Shown: positions 28,470-36,698 of the stretch, piece after piece
Layout: each line of letters starts with the position of its first letter
Position numbering within the stretch: the first letter of the stretch is position 1
Origin: Planctomycetaceae bacterium
GTDB taxonomy: Bacteria > Planctomycetota > Phycisphaerae > Phycisphaerales > SM1A02
Direction of reading: 5' to 3'
Length of the DNA stretch: 64,000 bases
NCBI GenBank assembly: GCA_021297795.1
Contig: JAJTGL010000002.1
Span: forward strand, 1-64,000
Position numbers and translations under genes: made by a program
Notes under the pieces: generated by a model
The model's database searches: none
Told to the model about the DNA's origin: nothing
What the model saw: the letters and a program-made list of their open reading frames with translations, nothing else

Positions 28470-28961
28470 ATGATCAATACGAAGAAGGCTCCTCGCCGCG
28501 AACTCGCATTCCATTGCACCGGGTGCTTGAAGGAGGACCTCGCGAAGATCGAGGCGGCGCATCGTGCGGGAACGCTCGGAACGACGGGCAACTGGACGCC
28601 GGGTGAGAACCTCGATCACATCGCAGTGATGTGGGAGTTCGCGCTCGACGGCTTTCCGCCGGAGGCGAAGGTCGCGTTTCCGATCCGGCTCATCGCGCGG
28701 CTCATGAAGGGCTCCATGACGAGCGGCAAGACCCTGCCGGCCGGCTTCAAGATTCCGCAGAACGCCGCATACATGCTGCCGCGTCCGAAGTGCTCCTTCG
28801 AGGATGGACTCGGACGTCTCCGAAAGGTGCTCGATCGACTCGACCGTGGGGAGCAGATGACGCAGAAGAGCCCCGCGTTCGGAAGCATGACGCACGACGA
28901 GTGGATGCGGCTCCACCTCGGCCACGCGCAACTGCACCTCGGGTTCCTGCAGGTCGGTTGA
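28470..28961 (+). CDS. DUF1569/DinB-like protein
   Basis: This 163-residue protein matches the DUF1569 branch of the DinB four-helix-bundle superfamily. It has NWTPGENLDHIAVMWEFALD near the start, SFEDGLGRLRKVLDRLD in the middle and HDEWMRLHLGHAQLHLGFL at the end; the three spaced histidines are the likely metal ligands. DinB-type enzymes include thiol-dependent transferases, but this branch has no known activity. ATG 28470 is used; a TTG at 28455 that overlaps the dsbB stop as TTGA is an alternative and would imply coupling. It is convergent with the winged-helix gene. Confidence 0.82.
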   Translation: MINTKKAPRRELAFHCTGCLKEDLAKIEAAHRAGTLGTTGNWTPGENLDHIAVMWEFALDGFPPEAKVAFPIRLIARLMKGSMTSGKTLPAGFKIPQNAAYMLPRPKCSFEDGLGRLRKVLDRLDRGEQMTQKSPAFGSMTHDEWMRLHLGHAQLHLGFLQVG

Positions 28962-28985
28962 CGGCGCGGAGAAGCGCTCCCCCGA

Positions 28986-29735
28986 TCACTTCGCCGACTT
29001 CGGCGACTTCGTGTGGTTCGGCGACTTCGTGGCGTTCGGCGACTTCGTGGCGTTCGGCGACTTCGTGGCGTTGAGCGACTTCGTGGGCTTCGGCTTCGAA
29101 GACCCGCTCGACTTGCGCCGGCCGCGCCTCGACTGCAGCGACTTCGTGCGCTGGTCGGGAATGATCGCGAGCATCATGCGCACGATCTCGCCGCCGTTCG
29201 GCTTGGCGTAGCGCGCCGCGAAGTCGCGCAGCTGGTTCTTGAGGGCGATGAGCTCCTCCATCCCCGCGCGATCGAGATGCATGATCTTTCCGAAGAGGTA
29301 GTGGACGTCGAGTCCCTCGAGCAGCGTCGAGCCGCCCTCCATCGCTCGGATCGATGCCTGATGCTCCCGTGCATGCAGGCGAAAGTACGCATCGCTCGCG
29401 CGAATCCACTCGCGCGCACGGTTGAACTCGTGCACGTCGTACGGAGGCACCTCCATCATCGGACCGCGGTCGTAGATCGCGACCGGTCTCCGTGCGCTCG
29501 GGCGGTGTCCCGCGACCACGAGAAACCCCGCGTCGACCATCGCCTGAAGGTGCGGATAGATGCTGGCGCGCGTGCGCCCCGTCGCCTCCGCGAAATCCTG
29601 CGCCGTCGCCGGACAGATCGAACCTGCAACCAGCTCAAGTTCGAAGCGGAGCGGCGAACTCATCGCACGCCACTGCGCGTTGCCCCAGGCGGCCAATGGC
29701 ATATCGGAAGGGGTGGTTTGATCGGCTTTCCTCAT
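28986..29735 (-). CDS. winged-helix regulator with Lys/Ser/Pro repeat tail
   Basis: This is a 249-residue protein with an ArsR/PadR-like winged helix near the N-terminus: WRAMSSPLRFELELVAG, TAQDFAEATGRTRASIYPHL (recognition helix) and QAMVDAGFLVVAGHRP. The middle is helical with a possible ligand or dimer domain. The last 45 residues are basic and repetitive: TKSLNATKSPNATKSP and so on, ending TKSPKSAK, encoded by 18-bp repeats. Such KSP tails occur in histone H1-like and other non-specific DNA-binding proteins, so the tail may add DNA affinity. The start ATG 29735 gives a Met-Arg-Lys-Ala start. Its target genes are unknown. Confidence 0.75.
   Translation of the reverse strand: MRKADQTTPSDMPLAAWGNAQWRAMSSPLRFELELVAGSICPATAQDFAEATGRTRASIYPHLQAMVDAGFLVVAGHRPSARRPVAIYDRGPMMEVPPYDVHEFNRAREWIRASDAYFRLHAREHQASIRAMEGGSTLLEGLDVHYLFGKIMHLDRAGMEELIALKNQLRDFAARYAKPNGGEIVRMMLAIIPDQRTKSLQSRRGRRKSSGSSKPKPTKSLNATKSPNATKSPNATKSPNHTKSPKSAK
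28999..29088. repeat. five 18-bp tandem repeats coding a KSPNA-type tail
   Basis: Four near-identical units of TTCGGCGACTTCGTGGCG type (28999-29016, 29017-29034, 29035-29052, 29053-29070) and a decayed fifth (29071-29088) encode the hexapeptide repeat at the end of the winged-helix protein on the minus strand. The two inner units and the fourth are identical, which suggests recent expansion. Confidence 0.88.
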
Positions 29736-29930
29736 GGCCCGTGGTCGAATCTAACGCACTCCCGCCGCGATGGGTGGCCTCGCGGACAATCTCGGGATTC
29801 TTCGCAAGGCGTCTTGGTTTCGGAATAAGCAAACGTGCGGGAAGGTCGCGTGGCGCATCTCCGCGCAGCACCTTTCCGAGCGCGTCGCGAACGCGATCGC
29901 CGGCACTGCCGCGCGCACGCGCGGGCGTGT

Positions 29931-31253
29931 TCAGAGGGATGGAGGAATCTCCGAGAGATCCCAACGCAGGAGGAGCGCCGACGGCATCGGCGGATACTCG
30001 AGCATCACGCGAAACAGCCGGAACTCACGAGCCTCGCGGCCGAGCGCAGTCATCGCATCACGGACGAGATCGCCGTATTTCGCGACTCGCGGGAGCTGCA
30101 GCGCGGACTCGAAGTCGTCGATGGCGACCGGATCGCATTGCATCGGAAGCTTGACGGCCTCGCGGAGTTCCTCCTCGAGCGGCAGCGGACCGGAGAGCGT
30201 GGCGTGCATCGACGCGCGGATCGAATCGAGTCCGTGGATCGAGCGGTGCACGAAGAGATCGCAGACGAGCGATTCGCAGGGGATGCTCACCGACGTGACG
30301 AGTTCGTTGACGAGGTCCGGTGGACGGCGCACGAGGTTGAACGCCTTCGGCGCGAGGGTTCCGAAGAAGAGATCGGCATCGCCGATCCGGCCGACCGGAC
30401 CGCCACCGAGTTCCACGGAGAGGCGTCCGTCCTTCGACGTCGAGGTCACCTCGCCGTGCGGCACCGACGTGTACTTGGCGAGCAGGAAGTTGTCCTCATC
30501 GCCCTCGGCGCCGGCGATCAGCGGCCTGCGGACGGAGTCGAGCGATCCGTTGCGCACGGCGCGGAACACCGGCAGCTTCGGCATCGGCCGCAGGCGGCGC
30601 AGTCCCGAGAGCCCCGCGATCAACGCGAGGTCGCCGAGCGTCGGATCTTCGGCCGTCGGCACCACGAAGTGCGCGACCACGCGGGCCGCCGCCTGCACGC
30701 CGAAGACGCCCGACGCGCCGCGAAACGCCATGCGCCGCGGCTGCTCGAGGTTGCCATCCGCCCGGAGCCCGTCGAGCGCGAACTCGAGCTCGGCCCGCGT
30801 GCCGAAGTGGCGCTCGACGACGTCGTCGAACTCCTTCGCGGCGTCGCGCAGCGCGTCGATGTGCCCGGCGGGGGCCTTCATCCGCTCGAATCCGCGCGCG
30901 AAGATGTCGATGCCCTCGGGACCCGGGACCATCGGGATCGCGTCCATGCAGTCCTCCGCGAGGAGGATGCGCGCGAACTTCCAGGTGAGGTTCTTGTTCA
31001 GCTTCAGCCGACGCGCCACGTCCTGCGGCTTGAGCGGATCGATGTCGACGTCCGCGGCAAGCGTCCGCACCGCCTTGCAGAGCGAGCGCAGCGCAGCCTG
31101 GCACTCGGCGCGGAACGGCGCGATGCCGTCGCCGGATCCAAGCGCCTGCGCGCGCGGCGTCGGACGCGCGACCGGCGCGGTGGCGCGCGTGGAGGCGCGT
31201 GCGTGGAGCCGCTTGCGCGACCCATCGGAGGATCGGGTTCCCATGCGCTTCAT
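29931..31253 (-). CDS. conserved-looking protein of unknown function with N-terminal HTH
   Basis: This is a 440-residue cytosolic protein with no signal peptide. The first 45 residues are basic and low complexity. Residues about 75-105 (LKPQDVARRLKLNKNLTWKF) have the length and spacing of a helix-turn-helix. The remainder is mixed alpha/beta with no catalytic motif that I recognise; notable segments are GGGPVGRIGDADLFFGTL and VCDLFVHRSIHGLD. Codon use and GC3 fit the neighbours, which supports it as real. It lies 195 bases upstream of the winged-helix gene on the same strand and is divergent from a secreted dockerin protein across a palindrome-rich spacer. I do not assign a function. Confidence 0.65.
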   Translation of the reverse strand: MKRMGTRSSDGSRKRLHARASTRATAPVARPTPRAQALGSGDGIAPFRAECQAALRSLCKAVRTLAADVDIDPLKPQDVARRLKLNKNLTWKFARILLAEDCMDAIPMVPGPEGIDIFARGFERMKAPAGHIDALRDAAKEFDDVVERHFGTRAELEFALDGLRADGNLEQPRRMAFRGASGVFGVQAAARVVAHFVVPTAEDPTLGDLALIAGLSGLRRLRPMPKLPVFRAVRNGSLDSVRRPLIAGAEGDEDNFLLAKYTSVPHGEVTSTSKDGRLSVELGGGPVGRIGDADLFFGTLAPKAFNLVRRPPDLVNELVTSVSIPCESLVCDLFVHRSIHGLDSIRASMHATLSGPLPLEEELREAVKLPMQCDPVAIDDFESALQLPRVAKYGDLVRDAMTALGREAREFRLFRVMLEYPPMPSALLLRWDLSEIPPSL

Positions 31254-31527
31254 TCTTGCCGAAAGCCTTCGTGCCCGTGGAAACAGCCCGCGGGCCTCTC
31301 GCCGAGCATACTGCGTACTTTTTCCCTAGGGAAGTTTGCAGGGAAGAAAATCCGCAGTACGTTCTCGCCGTCGGGCGATCCGTCATGGGTCGCCATCGAT
31401 GCTCTCTGCCCAAGGGTGTCGGTCGCGGGGATGCATGCATGCATCCCCGCGCCGGGCTCGTCGCGCAGAGCGATGCGGCGTACGAGTTCGTCCCGATCGC
31501 AACAAAGACCGAAACGAGAAAGATCAC
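31254..31527. promoter_or_regulatory. divergent spacer with nested palindromes
   Basis: This spacer between a minus-strand gene of unknown function and a plus-strand secreted protein holds three symmetric elements. TACTGCG (31308-31314) and CGCAGTA (31353-31359) are perfect inverted arms. Between them is the 12-bp palindrome TTCCCTAGGGAA (31322-31333). Further right, 31424-31451 is a perfect 28-bp palindrome with core GGATGCATGCATGCATCC. A shared promoter and operator region is the simplest reading. Confidence 0.6.
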
Positions 31528-33357
31528 ATGCTCACCACCCGCCAGTTCACCGTCGGCGCATTCCTTTCCGCAAGCATCACGGCCGCAGCGCTCGCCGGAG
31601 GGCCGGCCTGGGAGATCATGGCGGTCGCCGACGGCGTCTCGCCCGCCAGCCTGCCGGGAATCAAGGGTGCGGTCTGGGTTCCCAACCAGTGGAACAACCC
31701 GACGATCGACTCGAACGGCAACGTGAGCTTCCGCGGCCAGCTCGCAGGCCCCGGCATCACCGCCACCGGCGCGACCGCCAACCACCTCGTGCAGGTCCGT
31801 GGCGTGCCCGGCGCATGGACGATCGTCGCGCGCAACAACTCGGGCGTTCCGGGCGATACGCCCGTCGGTGCGATCATCTCGCGCACCGCGAGCCCGAACA
31901 ACTCGATCGTCAGCGCGAACAACATGACCTCGGGCGGCGGCGTGATCGCCTCGGGCTACATGACCGGCCCCGGCATCACGGCCGGCACCAACGACACGGC
32001 GACGTGGTTCGTCCCGGCATCCGGCGCACCCGTCCTCCTCGTCCAGGGCCGCGACGCGTGCCCGGGCACGGCCGGCGCGCTCCTGCCCGCGAACATGACC
32101 ATCTCCTCCGGCCTGCGCGTCAACGATGCGGGCGAGTTCATCTCCACCCAGACGCTGACCGGCGGCGACACGGTGACCGCCAACAACACCGCGCTCGTCC
32201 TCTTCCGCAGCGGACCGGACCAGCTGATCATGCGCAAGGGCGATCCCGCCCCCGGCCTCGCCGGGCTGACGGTGACCCCGGGCAGCTTCAGCCAGTATCT
32301 CAACGGCTCGAACATGTCCTTCCAGGGCACGCTCGTAGGCGCGGGCATCTCGACCGCGAACGACACGGCGTACTACACGAACGTCGGCGCCGCGAGCGGC
32401 GTGCGCATGTGGGCGCGCGAGGGCGAACCGATCCCGGGCTTCAAGGGGCTGACCTTCGCGAACACGTCCTCGTTCTCCTTCGGCCAGCGTCCGCTCTCCG
32501 CGGACGGCACGATCACGTTCGTCGCCACGCTCGGCGGCAGCGCGACCCCGCTCAACAACACCGCGGTGATGACGGAGAACAACGGCACCTTCACGATCCT
32601 GATGCGGAAGGGCGACGCGATTCCCGGCATCACCGACTCGACCGACCCGAACTTCGCGGGCAAGATCTTCTCGACGCCGAGCACCACGAACATGGTGCGT
32701 ACCTCGAGCGGCATGTTCGCCTTCGAAGGCATCTTCATCAATCCGGACGGGACCTCGATCTCGTCACCCGCGCCGTCGACGTACATCGGCGTGCGCAAGG
32801 CCGACGGCACGCTGATCACCGTGTGCAAGCAGCTGGATCCGGTTCCGGGCCTCGAAGGATTCACCTTCGACGGACTTGCCGGAAGCACGTCGCTCTGCGC
32901 GGCCGCGAACGGAGTCATCGTGTTCACCGCCAGCGTGACCAACCTCGCGGCTGGATCGTTCGGCCCCGCCCTCATGGCGTGGGACGAGGCCAACGGCCTG
33001 CGCGTCCTCGCGAAGTTCGGCGACACCACCTTCACGGGCACTCCGTGCAACCAGATCACGCTGATCGGTTCGACCGGCAACAACGGCAACGGCAGCGGCG
33101 CCGGCTTCACCGACAACGGCTGGCTCGTGGTCCGCGTCGCCGATTCGACCTCCGGCCTCTACGCGATCGCCCGCATTCGCCTCGAGCCGCCGGCGAGCAA
33201 CTGCCCGGCGGACTTCAACAACGACGGCGCGGTCGACGCCGGCGACCTCGCGCAGGTGCTCTCGGCGTGGGGCACCTCCGGCGCCGATCTCGATGGCGAC
33301 GGCGATACCGGCGCCTCCGACCTGGCGGTCGTGCTCTCTTCGTGGGGCGACTGCTGA
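31528..33357 (+). CDS. secreted repeat protein with dockerin-like C-terminus
   Basis: This is a 609-residue exported protein. The ATG at 31528 precedes a signal peptide (about 1-24, ending AALAGG). The body repeats a motif of about 80 residues that contains RxGDPxPGxxG: MRKGDPAPGLAGLT, AREGEPIPGFKGLTF, MRKGDAIPGITDS and CKQLDPVPGLEGFTF. Proteins with such repeats (DUF7453-like) are common in Phycisphaerae and are thought to form blades. The C-terminus is a dockerin-like doublet, CPADFNNDGAVDAGDLAQVL and DLDGDGDTGASDLAVVL, ending SSWGDC. No function is known. A perfect hairpin terminator follows. Confidence 0.8.
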   Translation: MLTTRQFTVGAFLSASITAAALAGGPAWEIMAVADGVSPASLPGIKGAVWVPNQWNNPTIDSNGNVSFRGQLAGPGITATGATANHLVQVRGVPGAWTIVARNNSGVPGDTPVGAIISRTASPNNSIVSANNMTSGGGVIASGYMTGPGITAGTNDTATWFVPASGAPVLLVQGRDACPGTAGALLPANMTISSGLRVNDAGEFISTQTLTGGDTVTANNTALVLFRSGPDQLIMRKGDPAPGLAGLTVTPGSFSQYLNGSNMSFQGTLVGAGISTANDTAYYTNVGAASGVRMWAREGEPIPGFKGLTFANTSSFSFGQRPLSADGTITFVATLGGSATPLNNTAVMTENNGTFTILMRKGDAIPGITDSTDPNFAGKIFSTPSTTNMVRTSSGMFAFEGIFINPDGTSISSPAPSTYIGVRKADGTLITVCKQLDPVPGLEGFTFDGLAGSTSLCAAANGVIVFTASVTNLAAGSFGPALMAWDEANGLRVLAKFGDTTFTGTPCNQITLIGSTGNNGNGSGAGFTDNGWLVVRVADSTSGLYAIARIRLEPPASNCPADFNNDGAVDAGDLAQVLSAWGTSGADLDGDGDTGASDLAVVLSSWGDC

Positions 33358-33405
33358 ACCGAAGGACGCGCGGCCCCGACACCACCACATCGCGCCGCGC
33401 CCGCT

Positions 33406-33440
33406 GCGGAGACACGTCGGAAGACGTGTCTCCGCCTTTT
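33406..33440 (+). terminator. rho-independent terminator
   Basis: A perfect 13-bp stem (GCGGAGACACGTC at 33406-33418, GACGTGTCTCCGC at 33423-33435) with a GGAA loop is followed by CTTTT. It lies 49 bases after the stop of the secreted repeat protein and separates it from the next gene. Confidence 0.88.
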
Positions 33441-33490
33441 CGAAATCTCCGACAGATTCCGATAGCACAAGACTTCCGGAGCCCATCGTC

Positions 33491-34738
33491 GTGTCACGAA
33501 CGCCGCTTTCGTCCTCACTTCTCGTCTCGGCCGCGCTCGCAACCTCTCTCCCCAGCGCGGTGCATGCGGGCGAGGTCTACTTCCTCGGCCCTGTGCCGTA
33601 CTCGTACGTCGTCGACGTCAGCGACGACGGCGCGATCGCCGTCGGCTACGACCAGGGCAGGGTCTGGTTCTGGACCAAGGACAGCTGGGTCGTCTTCGTC
33701 GAAGGCGCGCTGCCGCCGGGGAACGGCGTCGGTGGTCACCCGAGCATCACGGCCGACGGCCGCCAGATGACGTGCAGCACGCTGCAGGGGAAGCCGCAGA
33801 AGTCGGAGGCGACGATCTTCGACATCGAGAACCTCACCTTCCTCGAGTCGATGGGATCGCTCGGGTTCAACTGCGACATCGAACGCTCGGGCCCGTGGGG
33901 CATGTCGCGCGACGGCCGCTACGTGTGCGGGCTGAACTGGGACACCGGCTGTGACGCCCGCGGCTTCGTGCACGATCGTCAGACGGGTGCGGAGCGTCGG
34001 ATGCTGTCGAGCTACTTCTACAAGCCGACGCGCGCCAACGACGTCAGCGATGACGGCAGCGTCATCGCGGGCTGGGCCGACGACTACGTCGGTTGGCGCC
34101 AGGGTTCGGTCTGGCGGCGCGATGCGCAGGGGAACTACGTGCAGACGCTGCTCTACCGGGGCGTTCCGACCGCGAAGGTCAGCGAGGCGTCGGTCGTGAG
34201 CGGGAACGGCCAGTGGGTCTTCGGCCGTGGACGCGACAGTTTCGACGGCGGCGCGCCCTATCGGTGGAGCGTCGCGACTGGATACCGGGCGATGATTCCG
34301 GCGCCACCCGGAGTGGGTGGGGTTCCCGACTGCAACGCCGACGGCACGATGGCGCTCGCGCTCTTCGGCGGCAGCACGTACGTCTGGTTCATCGACCGCG
34401 GCTACATCCCGCTTTCGCAGTGGGCCGCGGAGAACGACTTCGATCTTCCGTCGAACTGGACGTACTACTCGCTCACGATGTCGGACGACGGGCTCACCAT
34501 CGGTGGATCCGCGCTCCGCGACGACGGTGTTCCGTCGCCGTTCGTGCTCGATCTGCGGCCGTCGGCACCGTCGTGTCCGGCCGACTTCGACGACGATGGC
34601 TCGGTCGGTGCTGCGGATCTCGCGCTGCTGCTCGCGGCGTGGGACTCGACGGACCGCAACATCGATCTCGACGGCGACGGCATCATCGGTGCCGCCGACC
34701 TCTCGCTGCTGCTCGCGGCGTGGGGCGCGTGCCCGTGA
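33491..34738 (+). CDS. secreted HAF-like repeat protein with dockerin-like C-terminus (copy 1)
   Basis: This is a 415-residue exported protein starting at GTG 33491, just before a signal peptide that ends PSAVHAGE. The body has repeated DISxDGxxxVG-like motifs: VVDVSDDGAIAVGYD, SITADGRQMTCS, DVSDDGSVIAGWADDYVGW, VVSGNGQWVFG and SLTMSDDGLTIGGSA, as in extracellular HAF-repeat propellers. It ends in the dockerin-like doublet CPADFDDDGSVGAADLALLL and DLDGDGIIGAADLSLLL. It is a tandem paralogue of the next gene, sharing GSLGFNCDI/GSFGFSCDI and SSYFYKPTRAN/AAFFYQPNRAN, and overlaps it as GTGA. Confidence 0.8.
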   Translation: MSRTPLSSSLLVSAALATSLPSAVHAGEVYFLGPVPYSYVVDVSDDGAIAVGYDQGRVWFWTKDSWVVFVEGALPPGNGVGGHPSITADGRQMTCSTLQGKPQKSEATIFDIENLTFLESMGSLGFNCDIERSGPWGMSRDGRYVCGLNWDTGCDARGFVHDRQTGAERRMLSSYFYKPTRANDVSDDGSVIAGWADDYVGWRQGSVWRRDAQGNYVQTLLYRGVPTAKVSEASVVSGNGQWVFGRGRDSFDGGAPYRWSVATGYRAMIPAPPGVGGVPDCNADGTMALALFGGSTYVWFIDRGYIPLSQWAAENDFDLPSNWTYYSLTMSDDGLTIGGSALRDDGVPSPFVLDLRPSAPSCPADFDDDGSVGAADLALLLAAWDSTDRNIDLDGDGIIGAADLSLLLAAWGACP

Positions 34739-35967
34739 TCGCGCGCGCCGAATGCCTGCTGTCCGCAGGCGTGCTCATCCTCGCCGCCTCGCACGCGGGG
34801 GCGGGTGGTGGCTCGGGAAGTCTCGCGCTCATCCAGGGCTCGTACGCGACCGGCGTCAGCGATGACGGTTCCGTCGTCGTCCTCAACGACGCGGTCCAGT
34901 ACTGGTACTGGACGCAGAAGACCGGCCACGTGCCGATCGGAGGCATCGCCCCCGGATATCAGGGCGCGGGCGGCTCGGGTGACATCTCCGCCGACGGCAC
35001 GCGCATCGCCTACACGACCATCAATCCGAAGACAGGCAAGACGGAAGGCGCGATCTACGAGATCGATACGGGTGTGACGTCGCGGATCGGCAGTTTCGGA
35101 TTCTCCTGCGACATCGGAGCGACCAGCGCGTGGGGCATGTCCGGCGACGGGACGCGCGTGGTCGGCCTCGGTCAGCAGGCGACGTGCTCGGCGATCGGCT
35201 ACGTCTGGAGCAGCGCGACCGGGCTCGTGAGTCTTCCCGCCGCGTTCTTCTACCAGCCGAATCGCGCCAATGGCTGCAGCTTCGACGGGAGCACCGTCGT
35301 CGGCTGGCAGTCGAACTACGTCGGCGAGTGGCTTGGCTGCATCTGGCGCAACGGCGTGCAGACCATCATCACGGGTCCCGGCAACATCCGCGTGGGCGAG
35401 GCGAACGCGTGCTCGGCCGACGGACAATGGGTGGTGGGCCTCGGTCGCTACTCGGAGGATCCCGCGTGGCGGTGGCGACAGTCGACCGGCTACGCGCCGC
35501 TCCCGCTCTCGCCGATCACCGGCTATCGCGCGTACGCCGTCGACGTGAGCGACGATGGATCGCGGGTCGCCATGTTCTTCCGAGGTGGACCTCCGGCGAC
35601 GAGTGGCGAAGGCTACATCTGGATCGACGGGACGCTGCACGAGCTCGAGGAGTACGCGCGATCGCAGGGTGTCGACGTTCCTTCCGACGTGCATCTCTCG
35701 CTGCCGCTCGCGATGTCGGGCGATGGCTACACGATCGTCGGCAGCGGCCGCACGTCGTTCGGAGACCGGATCTTCGTGCTCGATCTTCCACGGCCGGCGT
35801 CCTCGTGCCCGACCGACATCGATGGCGACGGCGCGACAGGCGCGCCGGATCTCTCGCTTCTCCTCGCGGCGTGGGGCACGTCGGGTGCGGGCGACATCGA
35901 CGGCGACGGTGTCATCGGTGCGGCCGACCTCTCGCTGCTGCTCGCAGCGTGGGGAGCGTGCCCGTAG
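34735..35967 (+). CDS. secreted HAF-like repeat protein with dockerin-like C-terminus (copy 2)
   Basis: This is a 410-residue paralogue of the preceding protein. GTG 34735 overlaps the previous stop as GTGA and opens a signal peptide (about 5-26, ending AASHAGAG). The repeats are TGVSDDGSVVVLND, DISADGTRIAYT, WGMSGDGTRVVGLG, CSADGQWVVGLG and AMSGDGYTIVGSG. The end is CPTDIDGDGATGAPDLSLLL and DIDGDGVIGAADLSLLL, again dockerin-like. Translational coupling implies that the two are made in a fixed ratio. A long hairpin follows the stop by about 55 bases. Confidence 0.82.
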   Translation: MIARAECLLSAGVLILAASHAGAGGGSGSLALIQGSYATGVSDDGSVVVLNDAVQYWYWTQKTGHVPIGGIAPGYQGAGGSGDISADGTRIAYTTINPKTGKTEGAIYEIDTGVTSRIGSFGFSCDIGATSAWGMSGDGTRVVGLGQQATCSAIGYVWSSATGLVSLPAAFFYQPNRANGCSFDGSTVVGWQSNYVGEWLGCIWRNGVQTIITGPGNIRVGEANACSADGQWVVGLGRYSEDPAWRWRQSTGYAPLPLSPITGYRAYAVDVSDDGSRVAMFFRGGPPATSGEGYIWIDGTLHELEEYARSQGVDVPSDVHLSLPLAMSGDGYTIVGSGRTSFGDRIFVLDLPRPASSCPTDIDGDGATGAPDLSLLLAAWGTSGAGDIDGDGVIGAADLSLLLAAWGACP

Positions 35968-36022
35968 CGCACGGCTCCGATGGACGCCAGGCGCAGCCTG
36001 ACCTGAACAAAGACCAGATCGA

Positions 36023-36060
36023 ACGACGCCTCGTCCCGCGGCAGCGAGACGAGGCGTCGT
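36023..36060. terminator. long hairpin between convergent genes
   Basis: A perfect 13-bp stem, ACGACGCCTCGTC (36023-36035) and GACGAGGCGTCGT (36048-36060), with a 12-nt loop lies between the convergent secreted protein and helicase genes. No clear T-run follows on either strand, so it is a probable bidirectional terminator or 3' end stabiliser. Confidence 0.65.
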
Positions 36061-36101
36061 GACTGTTCCGACGTGATGTTGGAGCTCGCGCTGGCGCGCG
36101 A

Positions 36102-36698
36102 TCAGCGCCCGCGCGGGCGTCCGGTCCACTGGCCGCGTCGACTGCCCGGCTGCGACGGCCGTGCCGGCGCACGATCCTCGGACATCCGTCGCTCGTTCGA
36201 ACCACCCTCCGGCCGCGCGTCACGCGCGAGCGGGTGTGCGTTCGATTTCGCATGGGGATGTGCCCCGGTCTTGCCACCCGGCTTTCCACCGGGCTTTCCA
36301 CCGGGCTTTCCACCGGGCTTTCCACCGAACTTGCCGCCGGGCTTGCCACCGAACTTGCCGCCTTGCTTTCCACCGGGCTTTCCACCCGGCTTCTCCTGCG
36401 AGCGGTCGTGCGTCGCGTCGTGCGATCTGCCTTCGGCCTTCCCACGCGGATCGCGCGGTTGGGCTCCGCGGGAATCGGCATTCGCCTCGCCTCGCGGAGA
36501 CTCGCGCGGCTCACGCCGCATCTCGGGGCGCGGTTCATCGCGGGACTCGCGACGCGACTCCGGACGCGCATCCGAGCGGCCCTCCGGTGCCTTGCCAGCG
36601 CTCGACTTCGCGGCGACCTCGTCGGACTTCGGAACCTCGTCCGGCACGCGCTGACGCGGGATCTCGAACTTGATGAGCTTCTCGACCTGCTTCAGCAA
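36102..36698 (-). pseudogene. C-terminal remnant of the DEAD-box helicase
   Basis: This frame holds the end of the broken RhlE-like helicase. Read through the junction it starts CDVEERQLLKQVEKLIKFEIP, which in intact relatives directly follows motif VI. It then becomes a basic, low-complexity tail with GGKPGGKFGGK repeats (12-bp units, about 36270-36392), typical of the RNA-binding tail of RhlE homologues. There is no good start codon of its own; the first possible one is a TTG inside the helicase domain. Retention of a typical tail suggests that the break is recent or is an assembly error. Confidence 0.75.

Noticed and set aside
29835-33770. A 1311-codon plus-strand open frame
   Set aside because: It crosses a minus-strand gene, a non-coding spacer and a secreted-protein gene in another frame. 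Its product is Arg-rich with no domain.
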